Origin: Hyaloraphidium curvatum | Taxonomy: Eukaryota; Monoblepharomycota; Hyaloraphidiomycetes; Hyaloraphidiales; Hyaloraphidiaceae | DNA length: 64,000 nt | NCBI GenBank assembly: GCA_025558095.1 | Contig: JAIVFI010000046.1 | Location: 1 to 64,000, forward strand | Direction of reading: 5' to 3' | Shown here: positions 8,798 through 20,154 of the stretch, piece after piece | How positions within the stretch are numbered: the first letter of the stretch is position 1 | Layout of the letters: each line of letters opens with the position of its first letter | Made by a program: the position numbers and the translations under genes | Notes under the pieces: model-generated | Seen by the model: only the letters and a program-made list of their open reading frames with translations | Databases searched by the model: none | Told to the model about the DNA's origin: nothing

Positions 8798-11700
8798 TCA
8801 CCCCGGCCCGCGCTCCCGCAGCCGCCGGCGGTACTCTTCCAGCACGTTCACGAGCGGGCCGGCCTTCGGCGTGTCCGACGAGGCGGTGGCGGTTTCGTCA
8901 TCCGCGGGTCCGTCATCAGGCATGTTGGCGGCGGGGGAAGCGGAAACGGGTCCGTTCGGATCCGTCTGGTCCGTGGCCGAGTCTGCGTCCGTTGACGCCG
9001 GGGCCGCGGCGCCGGCTTCGACCGCCATGGAATCCGCGAGATCGGGCTCCGGAGAGTCTGGCCAATCCTCGTCCATGCCACCGTGCTCCAAGCCCATCTT
9101 GGTGTCGTCCAGGATGTCGGAATCGGGCGGTCCTGCCTCGAGACCAGACGCCTCGCCTTCGACGGTCGTCTCCAGTGCCGCACCTGCCCCCTCCTCCCGC
9201 ACCTTGTCGCCAACCCGCCCACTGTCCGCCTCGACGGTGATGCCGAGTTCGGCCAAACGGCTCCTGGCGGCCCTGACCTCGTTGGCTGTCCCCAAGGAAC
9301 GAGTACACCACTTGTACACGCACCTGTTCACATAGTCGAGGGACGACAGCCCGCCTAGCAATGTTCTGGCATGCGCCAGTAGTGGTTATGGCAAACACCA
9401 TTCCGTCAACCACAACGACAGACATGGTCCGCTCGTCGCCTGTCGAATGAATGTACCGCAGCTCGGTCCGGGTCCACCCGGCCGCGGTCGCCATTGCCTC
9501 GAAGCGGACCCTGAGCGCGGCTTCCAACATTTTGAGCTCCGCTGCGAGCTCCGGATCCCTCGGATCCCCCAGCTCCAGTGCGGTGGAACCTGCACCGTGT
9601 GCGACGCTCCAAAGGCGGTCGCGCGCGCAGTAAACGGCCTTCCTTCCAGAAAGCGCTCAGAGATGAGAAGGGCGACATCCCGGCCCCGAGGACCCGGCCT
9701 CCCGAGAGAACTTCGACCAACGGGCAGCCGTTCCGCTCCGAGACTCGATACTCCAGGGATCCGTGCCCTTGCTCCGCGCCAGCAGCCTCCAGCTGCGACT
9801 TCTGCGAGGCAAGCTGCCGTAGATCGCTGTGCATCTTGAGCATGCCGAGAAGCATGGCCCGTTTCGGGGTTTGCTTAGTAAAGGTTATCCGGTTGGGGAA
9901 GTTGTCGAGCAGACAGTCGAAGACATTGCGCAGCCCGCTGACGTCTCCATCGACAGGGGTAACCACGCAGCGCACGTCGCCGAAACCCATCTCCGCAGCC
10001 GCCTGGCGGAGCTTCTCTCCAGCGAGGGTGAGGTCGGGCTCCGGATCGGCGTGCGCTCGGGTAGCGGCGGGCAACTGGAGTCTCCCGGAGCCGTCAACGC
10101 GAAGCGCGCTGTTGGCCGCGCGCTCGCGGGCCCACAGTTCCATTGACGACCTCGCGCGCGCAAGCACCCGATCGCCCAACAGAACCTCCGCGACGTAGAC
10201 TTTGCTGGTCGGCTTTGAGACTCGGAACTCTGGAGCACCGAGCCCTGCGTACGATGCCGCTTCGTTTAGCCACCTGATGAGATCGACAAGGCGGCCCAGC
10301 TGCAATGTCGCTTCGCGGACGCCGTTGAACCTGACGTGCCCGACCGACTCGAGGCTGGCGGAAGCCCGCCCAAGGGCGTCGCCGAGCCACAAGCAAAACC
10401 GCTATTGCGATGAGCCCGTGCTCGTCACCTCCGGGGTGACAGTCCACCGCACATTCTCGAACCCCAAGCTCCGCCGCCAGCTGGCGCATTTGCGGCTCCT
10501 CCTTGGCCGCAAGGGCGGCGAACCTCTCGTCCCTGTCGGCCAGCTGCTCTTCGCTCAAGGGTTGGCGATGAAGCGGCAGTTTCGGCTTGTCAGCATGGTC
10601 CAGCGAGGGCGCGGCGTCGGGCTCAGCCGCGCTCGGATCAGCAGTACGGCGCGCAGCCGTTGCATTGGCCGCAAAGTTCCCCCGTTCCACCACCGCCAGC
10701 GCTGCCGTGATCGCCTCGCGCCTGGCCTTTAGTTCCAGCCGCCGCCGCATCAGAGGGTTCGAACCGCTGATCCGATACTGTTTGTCGTGAAGCAGCGTCC
10801 GGCCCGCGGTGACGTGTGCGCGCACGACCGAGAGCTTCGCGCTCTTCCAGAAGCTGATTTTGACCTCTCCGAGACCCGCTTCCCGGGCCGCTGAGTCGAG
10901 CTTCTCCTGGAGCGCTTCCCCGAGCAGGGCACCCGAGATCTCCCTCGCGGCGCGCTCGAGGTACGGACCAAACACCCGCTCGACGACCCGCCTCGCGAGC
11001 TCGATCCCGCCGCTGACGTACACGGCGCCGACGAGGGCCTCCACGGCGTCCCCGAGGCGGTCCTTATTGGAAACGGAGCAGGCGACGAACCGGACGAGCT
11101 CGAGGTCCGTGGCGACCTTGGCGAGCATGTGGGCTCTGACCACACGCGACCGGAGCTCGGTGAGGATCCCCGGGGGCTCCTCGGGAAACCGGTGGTACAC
11201 CACGTCGGCGACGACGAAGCCGAGCACCGCGTCGCCGAGGAACTCGAGGCGCTCGTTGTCGTGGGGTGAGGCCTGACCGCGGGGGGTGAGGGCCAGCCGG
11301 AGCTGGTCGAGGTCCATGGCGACGCCGAGACGGGAGAGGAGGGGTGCGAGGCGCTGGCTGTCGCCCTGGTACGAGGGGACGGCCCGGGGAAGCTCCGCGC
11401 GGGCCCGCGGTGTCGGGGCCTGCTTCTTCTTCTTCAGAGGCTCCGGCCTCTCCTTTGTCTTGGCCGGTTCGGGAGGCGAGTCGATTGGAAAGAGCTCGTT
11501 CAGCACCAACAAAGGGTCGCGTCCCGGGACCGCAGCGGGTTGCGGCTCCATGGGAGCTGCCGGCACCAAAGTTACGTCCGGGGACGTCGAGTCTTCTGGA
11601 GGAATGGGTGGTCCTCCTGAACCGTCATCGTCGCCCGCCACGTCCACCAATGTCGGTTCCGGGGTATTCAGGGCTTCGACCGGGTCAGTCTCGCCGACGT

Positions 11701-12139
11701 CCAATGCCTCTCCCATGTCCGTTGCCGCTGCCAGCTTCGCCTTCTCGGCCGGGCCCGACCCCAGAGCAATCGCCTCCATGACGCTCCCCGACACCACTTC
11801 CCCCTCAGCCCTCCCCGGAGCCCCCTTTTGCGCCTCCCACACCTTCTTCTTCCGCCGTGTGCGAGCCCGCCCCACGGCCGGCCGCTCGGCGTCGCTCTGC
11901 GTGTCCTTGAGCAGCGAGAGCAGTGTCTGGGCCGCAAATTTCGGCTTCTGTCCCCGATCCCACGGGTAGGGAGAGGCGGAGAAGGTCCGACAGGCGGCGG
12001 GGACGAAGTGGAACGCGTCCATGACCGCTAAGTTGGAGGCCCTACGGCAAGTGTTCCGGGAACGTTGGGGCTGCCACGTCGCCGACAGCCCGCGCCTCCA
12101 TGCCACCCGGAAGAGCCGGATGGGGGCGAGAGGGGCCAT
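8798..12139 (-). CDS. Long RNase III-like protein with repeated dsRBD-like modules, copy 1 (frame-broken)
   Basis: Starts at the ATG at 12137-12139 (MAPLAPIRLFRV, a basic N-terminus that could be a mitochondrial presequence); copy 2 aligns from the same point. A low-complexity acidic linker leads to a class III RNase domain with NERLEFLGDAVLG and GDAVEALVGAVY, so the acidic catalytic residues are present. A canonical-looking dsRBD follows, then about five degenerate dsRBD-like modules, an acidic Pro/Ser/Asp region and the terminal VLEEYRRRLRERG. The homology changes frame three times, near 10392, 9655 and 9361, each time by one extra base (or two missing). None looks like an intron. The gene is either a young pseudogene or carries assembly indels. 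Substrate unknown. Confidence 0.75.
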
Positions 12140-12374
12140 CGACCCCCAACAACGGTCGGGCCGGGGTCGCGGTTTGTTTACGGTTGACGAGACGCGCGTC
12201 GATCGGCCAAGTGTCCCCGCACTACGAGGCCTTCGCCGCACCCTGCGGCGATCCAGCTTACTCCTTATGATGAATGGAAGTAAGCAGTGCAGGACCATAA
12301 GCGAGGGAAAGTGCGGCCGCGGAAGAGTGGAAGTGACATCTATCCACCAACGCCCCTGACAAGACCCGTCACCG

Positions 12375-14717
12375 TCAAGCTTCCCCCTTCTCTTTGACCT
12401 TGAACCCCGCCGGCGGCGGCTCGTACCGCTTCCTCAGCTGCCTGAAGAAGCTCCGCACGCTCCACGAGTCCTCCCCGTCCTGCATCCCGAAAAAGTGCCA
12501 CTCTGCGAACGGCTTGTTCCGCTTCTTCTCCCCGCTGACGTTGTGGTCCGGGTTGAACCGCGTGAACTGCTTCAGGTACCCCGCGTAGGACGCCTCGTCC
12601 CCCCAATCGGCCTCAGCCCCCGCGCCCTGGTAGCGCTCCTCCCTCCCCTGCCCCTCCCCCACGCTCCCGCCGAGCCCCTCGACGTTGTCCGCGGCGCGCA
12701 GCTCCCTGTTTCCCCCGCTGCGCTCCCAGTACAGCGGGCTCCAGCACATCTCCCTCAGCCTGCTGCTCGCCCTCTTGAACGCAAACAGCTCGTCCTCGGC
12801 CGTGAAGATGGTCATCCTGTCGATCCGCCGGCGGTCCACGAGCTCGTCCTCCCGCGCCGACGACGAGAAGGGCGAGCGCCGGCGGTACGCGAGGTCGCGC
12901 GCGGTGATGGCCATGGCGGCGCCGACCGTCTCGCGGAGCATGATGTCCATGTCGTCGCCCTCCTCGGCCGCTTCCTCCGCTTCGGCTGGCTGCCGGGCCC
13001 GCGGGTCCGGGGGGCCGCCAGATTCGGCCTCGTCCGAAACCGCGGCGCGGTGCCCCCTCGTCGCCCTGAACCCGCCCCTCGGCGCCTCCCGATCCCCCAG
13101 ATCCCATTCCCCCGCCCCGTCCCCGCCGAACGGCTTGGCGCGGACCACCGGGGCCCCCTTCTCCGCCTGCTTCACGCGGAACAGCCGCTCGGGCTCGCGG
13201 TCCGCGAGCACGTACACCGCGCAGCCGCCCTCGTACGCGGCGTCGAGCAGGGTGATCAGCCTCCGCGCCGCCTCGCGCTCGCGGAGGCCCATGAGGGGGA
13301 GGTCTGGGAGAACGAGGGTGTCGTACCTCCGGCAGAGGTGCAGCACGTCCAGCGGCCCGAGGGGGGTGAGGAGGTACGAGAAGGGGAGGAGGCACGCGCG
13401 GTGGTCCGGGGGGAGGGATTGCGGGACGGTGAGCGCACGGGAGAGGATGGGGAGGGAGAAGGGTGTTAGCGCGGGGCGGGAGGCGGCGGGGCCGAGGGCG
13501 CGGTCCAGGGTGGCGGCCCAGCCTTCCTCCCAGCCCTCCTCGCCGCGCACCCAGAAGCGCTTCTCCTTCTGCCGTGCTGCGGCTTCGGCGGCCTCCTCGG
13601 ACCCGGCTTGGGCGCCTTCCCCGCCCATCCCGGCGAGAACCCCCCTCCAGTCGCGCCCCCCGACCTCGACCCCGTCCATCCGCCCCTGCACCACCCTCCC
13701 AAGCCCCTTGCCGAGAGTGCCAAGCTCGCCGGGCTGCTTGTTGGATGTCGCGAGCAGCACCCCGCCGAGGGAGAAGAAGTGCTCAAGGAGCACCGAGAGG
13801 ATCGAGGTCGTCGCGGGGTCGGGGGCCTGGAACTCATCGAGCATGAGGACGGGGTGGGCGCGGACCATGCCGAGGGCGATGGTCAGGAGCACGTGCGGTT
13901 CGCTGGGTACCGGCTGCGCGTCTTCCGAACCCGCCACAGGGGAGTGATCGGGGTGCCTTGCAGCACGGGTCCGCACGCGGTGCATCTGCCCGTAGAGGTC
14001 CTGCATGAAGGCGTGGAAGTGCACTCTGCGCTTGCGGTGCGTGGGCAGCGAGTCGTGGAACAGGTTGAGGAGCAGCGACTTGCCCGTGCCGACGGGGCCG
14101 TGGAGGAAGATGCCCTTGGGCGTGAGCGGGCCGTCGTCCTCTGATCCCGCGGCCGACGAGGCGTCGGGCGTCTTGACCACCGACGAAGTGGCGTCATCGG
14201 GTGCTACGGTCGACCAGGTGTCGCCGTCCTCGTGCAGCCGCGCGCCCGGGCCCGGCCGCGCCTCTCTGGCCCTCCTCTCGGCCCGCGGCGCGTAGTCGGC
14301 GACCTCGTCGAACAAAGACTGCAGCTTCCGAACGGCGAGGAACTGACCCTCGTCGTAGCGGATCACGCCGCGCGAGACGAGCGAGCGGTAGAGTTCCATC
14401 GGGCCCGTCGGCAGCAGCGCCGATTCCGGGGCAGCGGGCACCTCGATCGGGGCCTCGGCGGCAACCGGCCCGCCCACAGTCGCAAATCCGCGGAAAGGCA
14501 ACAAAATGGCATGTCCCGCGGTTGAGACCGACCCCAATTTGGAGTTCAAGGCTGCCTTCCGGCCCGACAGGCGGCTCCGAAGTGCCGGTGAGGAAGGTCC
14601 TGCCCTGCTCGACAGGCCGCCTCCAATCGCGCCCGAAGCCCGGCCAGAGACAACGATAGAGCCATAGCCGTGGGCAGCGGGACTGTTGAGCCCGCGAACG
14701 GGCCTGGTAGCCCGCAT
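12375..14717 (-). CDS. AFG1: AFG1/LACE1-type mitochondrial AAA ATPase
   Basis: Single exon, 780 aa. The N-terminus is basic and Ser/Ala-rich, as expected for mitochondrial import. Walker A GPVGTGKS follows KGIFLHG, and the Walker B VLMLDEFQ is typical of the Afg1/ZapE family. The region containing LLATSNKQPGEL corresponds to sensor 1. The C-terminal half has the family's DLPLMGLREREAARRLITLLD-like segment and ends with a long extension containing YLKQFTRFNPDHN and SVRSFFRQLRKRYEPPP. Family members act at the mitochondrial inner membrane in protein quality control; that role is inferred from homology. It is longer than yeast Afg1 because of low-complexity inserts. It lies between the two inverted RNase III genes. 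Confidence 0.88.
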   Translation of the reverse strand: MRATRPVRGLNSPAAHGYGSIVVSGRASGAIGGGLSSRAGPSSPALRSRLSGRKAALNSKLGSVSTAGHAILLPFRGFATVGGPVAAEAPIEVPAAPESALLPTGPMELYRSLVSRGVIRYDEGQFLAVRKLQSLFDEVADYAPRAERRAREARPGPGARLHEDGDTWSTVAPDDATSSVVKTPDASSAAGSEDDGPLTPKGIFLHGPVGTGKSLLLNLFHDSLPTHRKRRVHFHAFMQDLYGQMHRVRTRAARHPDHSPVAGSEDAQPVPSEPHVLLTIALGMVRAHPVLMLDEFQAPDPATTSILSVLLEHFFSLGGVLLATSNKQPGELGTLGKGLGRVVQGRMDGVEVGGRDWRGVLAGMGGEGAQAGSEEAAEAAARQKEKRFWVRGEEGWEEGWAATLDRALGPAASRPALTPFSLPILSRALTVPQSLPPDHRACLLPFSYLLTPLGPLDVLHLCRRYDTLVLPDLPLMGLREREAARRLITLLDAAYEGGCAVYVLADREPERLFRVKQAEKGAPVVRAKPFGGDGAGEWDLGDREAPRGGFRATRGHRAAVSDEAESGGPPDPRARQPAEAEEAAEEGDDMDIMLRETVGAAMAITARDLAYRRRSPFSSSAREDELVDRRRIDRMTIFTAEDELFAFKRASSRLREMCWSPLYWERSGGNRELRAADNVEGLGGSVGEGQGREERYQGAGAEADWGDEASYAGYLKQFTRFNPDHNVSGEKKRNKPFAEWHFFGMQDGEDSWSVRSFFRQLRKRYEPPPAGFKVKEKGEA

Positions 14718-14865
14718 CGGTGTTGGGACGGCGGGGCACGGAAATCGGATCGGGCGGCCGGCCGGCGGCCGGCGAAGTCAAAGCTGGCAGGAACGAGATC
14801 GACTGACTGCGCGAAAGAGCCAGATCAAAGCTCACAATGGCATTGCGACAGAATTCAGATCACAC

Positions 14866-16137
14866 TCAATCATCCAGCTCGACGTCCGAGTCCTCGGGCT
14901 CCTCCTCGCGCCCACCCCACGCCCACCTCGAGACGCCCGCCTCGGAGGCGGTCCACACCTCCCCTCCGAAGATCCTCACCACGCCCGCCGGGCACTCCAT
15001 CCTCGCCACCCTCGTCCCCGAGAACAGCCCGTGCGCCGACATCCCGAACTCCCCGAGCGCGTAGACCACCCTCGCCCGATCGTCGACGGCCAGCGACACG
15101 GGGGACAGCGGGTCCGCGTGCGCAGGGAGGGGGTATTCCACCGCCGCCTTGCCCATCCGCCTTAGGTCCACCAGCACCGCCGACCCGCCCGCCCCCGCCG
15201 ACGCGAGGAACCTGTCCCCGGGCACCACGGTGACCGCGGTGGTGCTCCCGGGGTGCCGGCACGCCAGCTTGGGCTGCCCCCGCTCGCGCAGGTCCCAGAG
15301 GAGCACCCTCCCGTCACGCATGCCCGCGGCAGCGAGGGGCGGAGCCAGGTGCGCCGAGAACGGGTCCGACGGGCTCCTCAGCACGCGGGGAGCGCCGGGG
15401 ACGGAAGGGAAGTACGCGAGGCCCCTGGTGAACCCCGCCAGCGCCGAGCCGGAAGCGAGGGAGGAGCAGAAGAGGGAGCCTCTGTGCGGGGACCAGCTGG
15501 AGAGCACGGCGGGGCCGTCGGTGCCGAGGGAGAGGAAGCGCACGAGGCCGGGAGCGTCGGCGGCACCGAGGTTGGTGGCTGCGAACAGCTGCGGCGCTCC
15601 GGGGCCGGTGTCCGGGTCCAGAGAGATGGAGGTGATCCGGCCTGCTGGTCTGGGTGCGGGTCCAGAGGCCGGTAGGCGGGGCCGAAGCAGCGACGAGGAA
15701 ACCGGCCCCGGCTGCCCCCGGCGGACGGCCCCGAGCTCGCCCGACTCGGTGCCGACGACCACCGCTTCCGCGTGCGGCCCGACAACGGCAAAGTCCGACA
15801 CCGCGCCCCTGAAAAAGGGCAGGTCCTCGGCCGGCCGCAGGCGCGACGCCGCCAGCCTCGCCAGCGCCCCCTCCAAGCACCTCATCCCCTTCAACGACGC
15901 CGTCCCCCGACTCTGCCACATCAGCTCGGGCAGCCCGACCCGTCTCACATCCCCTTTCCCCTCTCCCTGGGCCCGCGCCTCATCCAGGATGCGCTCCGCC
16001 TCGGCCTCGCGCTTGCGCTTCCGCACGGCGTCCTGGGTCACGAAACCCTCGGCCGGCGCCTTCCACGAGGGAAGGACCTTGAAGTACTTTCGGGTCGAGG
16101 GGTCGAAGTAGTACCCCGGGATCGCGGGTGCCTCCAT
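14866..16137 (-). CDS. DCAF4 (WDR21)-like WD40 protein
   Basis: Single exon, 423 aa. The N-terminus MEAPAIPGYYFDPSTRKYFK matches the PG-(F/Y)-Y-(F/Y)-DP...YFK(L/V)LP signature of DCAF4/WDR21 proteins, substrate receptors for CUL4-DDB1 ubiquitin ligases. WD-like blades are visible, for example GRVLLWDLRERGQPK and ASAGAGGSAVLVDLRR, and the C-terminus is acidic (EEEPEDSDVELDD). The role in CUL4 ligase is family knowledge, not shown here. It is 148 bp from the AFG1 gene in the same orientation and divergent from RNase III copy 2. Confidence 0.75.
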   Translation of the reverse strand: MEAPAIPGYYFDPSTRKYFKVLPSWKAPAEGFVTQDAVRKRKREAEAERILDEARAQGEGKGDVRRVGLPELMWQSRGTASLKGMRCLEGALARLAASRLRPAEDLPFFRGAVSDFAVVGPHAEAVVVGTESGELGAVRRGQPGPVSSSLLRPRLPASGPAPRPAGRITSISLDPDTGPGAPQLFAATNLGAADAPGLVRFLSLGTDGPAVLSSWSPHRGSLFCSSLASGSALAGFTRGLAYFPSVPGAPRVLRSPSDPFSAHLAPPLAAAGMRDGRVLLWDLRERGQPKLACRHPGSTTAVTVVPGDRFLASAGAGGSAVLVDLRRMGKAAVEYPLPAHADPLSPVSLAVDDRARVVYALGEFGMSAHGLFSGTRVARMECPAGVVRIFGGEVWTASEAGVSRWAWGGREEEPEDSDVELDD

Positions 16138-16381
16138 TGGGAAGGGAGGTGACCGGGCGGCCGTCGAGGGGAGGCGGAGGCCTGGGCCGCCTTCCGCCCT
16201 CCTCGGATGGCTCCCAAGGCTTCACGATCTCCGATAAAGACCGGAAATTACAAGAAGCTGGCGCATTTCGGGGCCGGGACCGCCTGTTTGACACTGTCGT
16301 TGTCGGGGGCAAAGGATTCCCCCGCGATCCCGCTCTCGTTAAACAAATGGGACGCCGCCAGGCCCGGCGTCCTGGGAGGCA

Positions 16382-19300
16382 ATGGGGCCTCTCGTCCCGG
16401 TGCGGGGACTTCTTTGGGCGCGGGCACGGGCGCTGCGGGAGGCTTCGTCGTTCCGAGTACCCCGGAACCCCTCCCGCCGGGCCTCGATCCTGCTGGTATC
16501 GGACTTCCTTCCCCGCCCGGCCTCCTCCTCCCGGACATTCAACACGTCTCCCTCCGGACACGATCGGGCCCAGAAGCCGATAATCGCGGCCGAGGCGCTT
16601 CTTTCGCTGCTCAAGGACGCGCAGCGGGATGCCGAGCGGCCGGCTGTGGGGAGGGCGTCGAGCAGGAGGAGAAAGAGGTCCCGGCAGCCGAAATCGGAGG
16701 TTCCTGGGAGAGGGTCTGGGGAGGGGATGTCGCTGAGCGTCATGGAGGCGTTCGCTGCTACATCGGGCACATCTGAGGACGCCGAGCTGGCGCGGACGGC
16801 GGACACGGCAGAGGCGCCCGCCAGGGGCGAAACGGACCCGGCCCAGGGCGGGAATGCCCCTGTCCCGATATTTTCGGACGCGGCTCACGATGGGAGTGGG
16901 GCCGAAAGACCACCCACTCCATCACCGGCTTCGGCATCCCCGGACGAACAACGCTGCCTCCTGCCGCCGGCGACGAGCAACCCGCGGCGGTGCCGGGGCG
17001 CGACCCCCCGCTAGTGCTGAGCGAGATGCTTCCCATCGTGGCGCCAAGCGAACCAGAAAAGCCCAAGGCGAGTCCGCGGCCGCCGAAGATTAGAAGGTCA
17101 CTGCGGCAACACCGGCCCGTCCCAAACCTCCCGACGCCGTTGCCTCGGACGAGGCGGACATCCAGCGCTTCGCCCCCCTCCTCTCCCGCATCGGCGTCGC
17201 CATGGACCTCAGCCAGCTCCGGCTCGCCCTGACCCCGCGCGGCCAGGCCTCGCCCCGGGACAACGAGCGCCTCGAGTTCCTCGGCGACGCCGTGCTCGGC
17301 TTCGTCGTCGCCGACGTGCTCGACCACCACTTCCCGGATTACCCTCCCGGCACGCTCACCGAGCTTCGGTCGCGCGTGGTCAGCGCCACCATCCTGGCCA
17401 AGGTGGCCGACGACCTGGAGCTGAAGCGGTACATCGCCGGGGAGCCGAGCCCCCGGACCCTCGGCGACGCGGTGGAGGCGCTCATCGCCGCACTGCACAT
17501 CAGCGGCGGGTTCCGGCTGGCGTCGCAGTTCGCGGAGCGGACTTTTGGGCCGTACCTCGAGCGCGCCGCCGACATGTCGCTGTCCCGGCGGACTCCGCCG
17601 CGCTGCTGGAAGCGCTGCTGCAGGGCGGCGGCCCAGGAGGCCGGGCTGGGCGGGGTCAAGATCACGGTGAAGAACCACAGGACGTTGCCCGCCATCCGGG
17701 CTGAGGTCACGGCCGGCACAACGGTGCTGGGAGCGAGGGAGCTCATGGTCAAGGGCCGGAAACGCATGCGGCGGAACCTGGAGCTCATTGCCGGGCGGCT
17801 TGCCATGCAAAGAGCCCAGAAGAGGCTCAAGCGCAGGTCGCCAGTGCCTGAGGCCGGCGGGGACTCCGCCGAAAGCATGGGGGACTCGGCCGTCGAGTTC
17901 ATGCCTGCCGTGGAGCTTGCGGAGTCTGAACCGAAATTGGACCTCCCGCAGGACATCAGGCGCTTGTCAAAGGATGCCTTCGCCCGGCGGAGGCAAAGGG
18001 TCGACGCGCTGGCGACGGAGGCCGAGGTGCAGCTGCTTTCACTTGCCGACAAGCTGGGTTTCGGCGGCGCAGTTTGCTCGGTCATCGAGGAGAAAAGCAG
18101 CAACGGGGTGATGCGGTGGAGATTCCGGTTGCTTCGCCACGAGACCGTCTTGAGCATAGGCGGGAGCCCGGAGTCGCCCGAGCACGCGCGCTATATCGGC
18201 ATCAACGACGCCCTCGCCGTTGTTCGGGATCTCGACAACGCCACCACGCGGCTTGAAACGGCCGCAGTGACTGCTGGGCTCGGGGTCCCGGAGCTCCAAG
18301 TCTCGCAGCGGCCCAACGGAAGCTCCTTCGTGGAGGTTCATCTCGGCGGCCAGGTGATCGCGAGCGGCGCTGCAATGTTTGAGCCCGTCGCGCGCAACAC
18401 TGCCGTCTACAACGCGCTTTATTTCCTCGGCGTCGGAGCTCCGCGCCCCGGCTATCTCGGTCAGCTGTCGGCGGGTGCCGGCCAGCAGGCCGCCGCACTT
18501 CCCACCGAACCCGAGCCCGAGCCGGTCGAGCTCGCCGAGGCGGAGCCCGACGCCGGCGCGACAGCACCGGAGACGGGATCGAGGCTGGTTGCGGCGCATC
18601 CGGGGGACCCCGGGGCGCGCGCCGATTCGGTTGCTGTTGCTGCTGAAAAGCTCCGCCGGGCCGCGGCAGATCACGGTTTCGCCAACGTGCAGTGCTCGGT
18701 TGCTCCAGGGGGATCCGAAGGTTGACAGCGTTTCGTCTTCAGATGTACGCTGGACAGCTTGCCCGCGACGCTAGATCCGCTGGGACTGGGCTCAACCGAC
18801 GACCAAGCCCTGGTCGACATGTCCAAGCCGGCGGAGGAAGCCATCTTGCTCCATGGCACGCGCAATGTCGTGATCAGGCTGGGCAACCTCTCCCGAGTGA
18901 AGCCGCAGCTCGAGAACATTGCCACCCGAGCCGGAGTGAGGGACCTCCAGTACCGGGATGCGGAGCGGAACGGCCTCGTCCTGTCGCAGGTTTTCTCGGG
19001 GGCCGAACTCATCGCCGGCGGCCTCGGCAGGGACGTCATCTCCGCGCGCATCCGGGCCTATTGCCTCGCGATCCACCACTGCATCCCCCGCGCGGGCCTG
19101 CGGACGGCCGAGGCGCGGGTGATGCGGGCCAACGAGTACTCTGCCGAGATCGACGCCCTGAACGCGGCCCTCCGGAAGAGCGTGGAGGAATCGGCTGTTG
19201 CCGCGGGTTGGGGCCGCGTTACCTGGGTCGTCTTGAACAACGGAGGCTCCGCCGTCCTTGTGGATGGGGCGCTGCTCGCCAGGAAGAGGGACAGCCCGTT

Positions 19301-19949
19301 CGCCAGCCGCACCGCGGTCACAATCAATCAATCAATCGCCCTCTGCGGGGCCCTCGTCGAGCTCGGCGCTGCGGATCAGGCCGTCTACAAGGCTGCTGCA
19401 GGAAAATTGCAGACGACGCAGGACGTCAGGCGCTTTCGGAGCGCGCTGGCGAGGCTGGGCATCGTTAACCCGGCCGGTTTCGCAGGGGACGAGCCGCAGA
19501 GGCACCCTGAGGACCTCGCGGAGGCTGCTGGCGGGTCAGCCGCAACGGCTACGGACGGCGTGGTCTCGGGCCTCTTGCCTTCCCCCGATTCCGCTACCCT
19601 GGACGACGACGATGCGGAGATGGTTTCGGAGAATGCCGACATGGGCCTGGATTGGGTTTCGCAGCCGCCCCCGGAGGACGGCTTTGCGGCGTCCGATGCT
19701 ACGCCGGACGCTGAGCCCGGCGTGGTCGTCGGTGCCGAAGCCGGCGTCGAGACCCCATCGATCCACACCGTCGCGGACCGGGCGGACTCGGGCCCAATCG
19801 CGACCTCCTCCTCCGGTTCCGACTCGCCGGAACCTGCATCCGAGGGTGGCGACCCCGCCAACGCCTCGTTGGGCAGGCGCAAGGCCGGCAAGCTGGAGGA
19901 CGTGCTGGAGGAGTACCGCCGGCGGCTGCGGGAGCGGGGCTTGGGGTGA
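16382..19949 (+). pseudogene. Long RNase III-like protein with repeated dsRBD-like modules, copy 2 (broken)
   Basis: Parallels copy 1 along its length, starting at the ATG at 16382 (MGPLVPVRGLLW) and ending with LEDVLEEYRRRLRERG. The RNase III motif NERLEFLGDAVLG and GDAVEALIAALH are intact. Hand alignment with copy 1 shows one-base losses near 16947 and 17094, a compensated frame excursion between about 17584 and 17630, and an in-frame TGA at 18723-18725; beyond it the same frame continues with homologous sequence. The module chain after the catalytic domain matches copy 1 module for module. With this many lesions it is best read as a pseudogene unless the assembly is faulty. The inverted arrangement around AFG1 and DCAF4 points to a duplicative inversion. 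Confidence 0.7.
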
Positions 19950-20154
19950 CGGCCGGGACGGCGGGAGTTCGGGAGGGCGGCAGCCCGGGCTCGTATGCAT
20001 CTTGTACGCGGCGGAAGAGATCGGATCGGGATCGGTGGATAACGACTGGCGCCTCCCGGACGTACCTTGCGATCGACATGGCGCTCGAGGACCCTGCCGA
20101 TCGCCGACGCGACTTCGAAATCACCCAATCCTCCACATCCCCGCCGGCCCGACG

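Noticed and set aside
9361-10400. Frame changes in RNase III copy 1 as programmed +1 frameshifting
   Set aside because: The three sites share no slippery motif or common context, and the parallel gene is broken at different places.
18723-18725. TGA in RNase III copy 2 as a recoded codon (Sec or Trp)
   Set aside because: Other genes here end with TGA and the copy carries frameshifts too, so simple decay is more likely.
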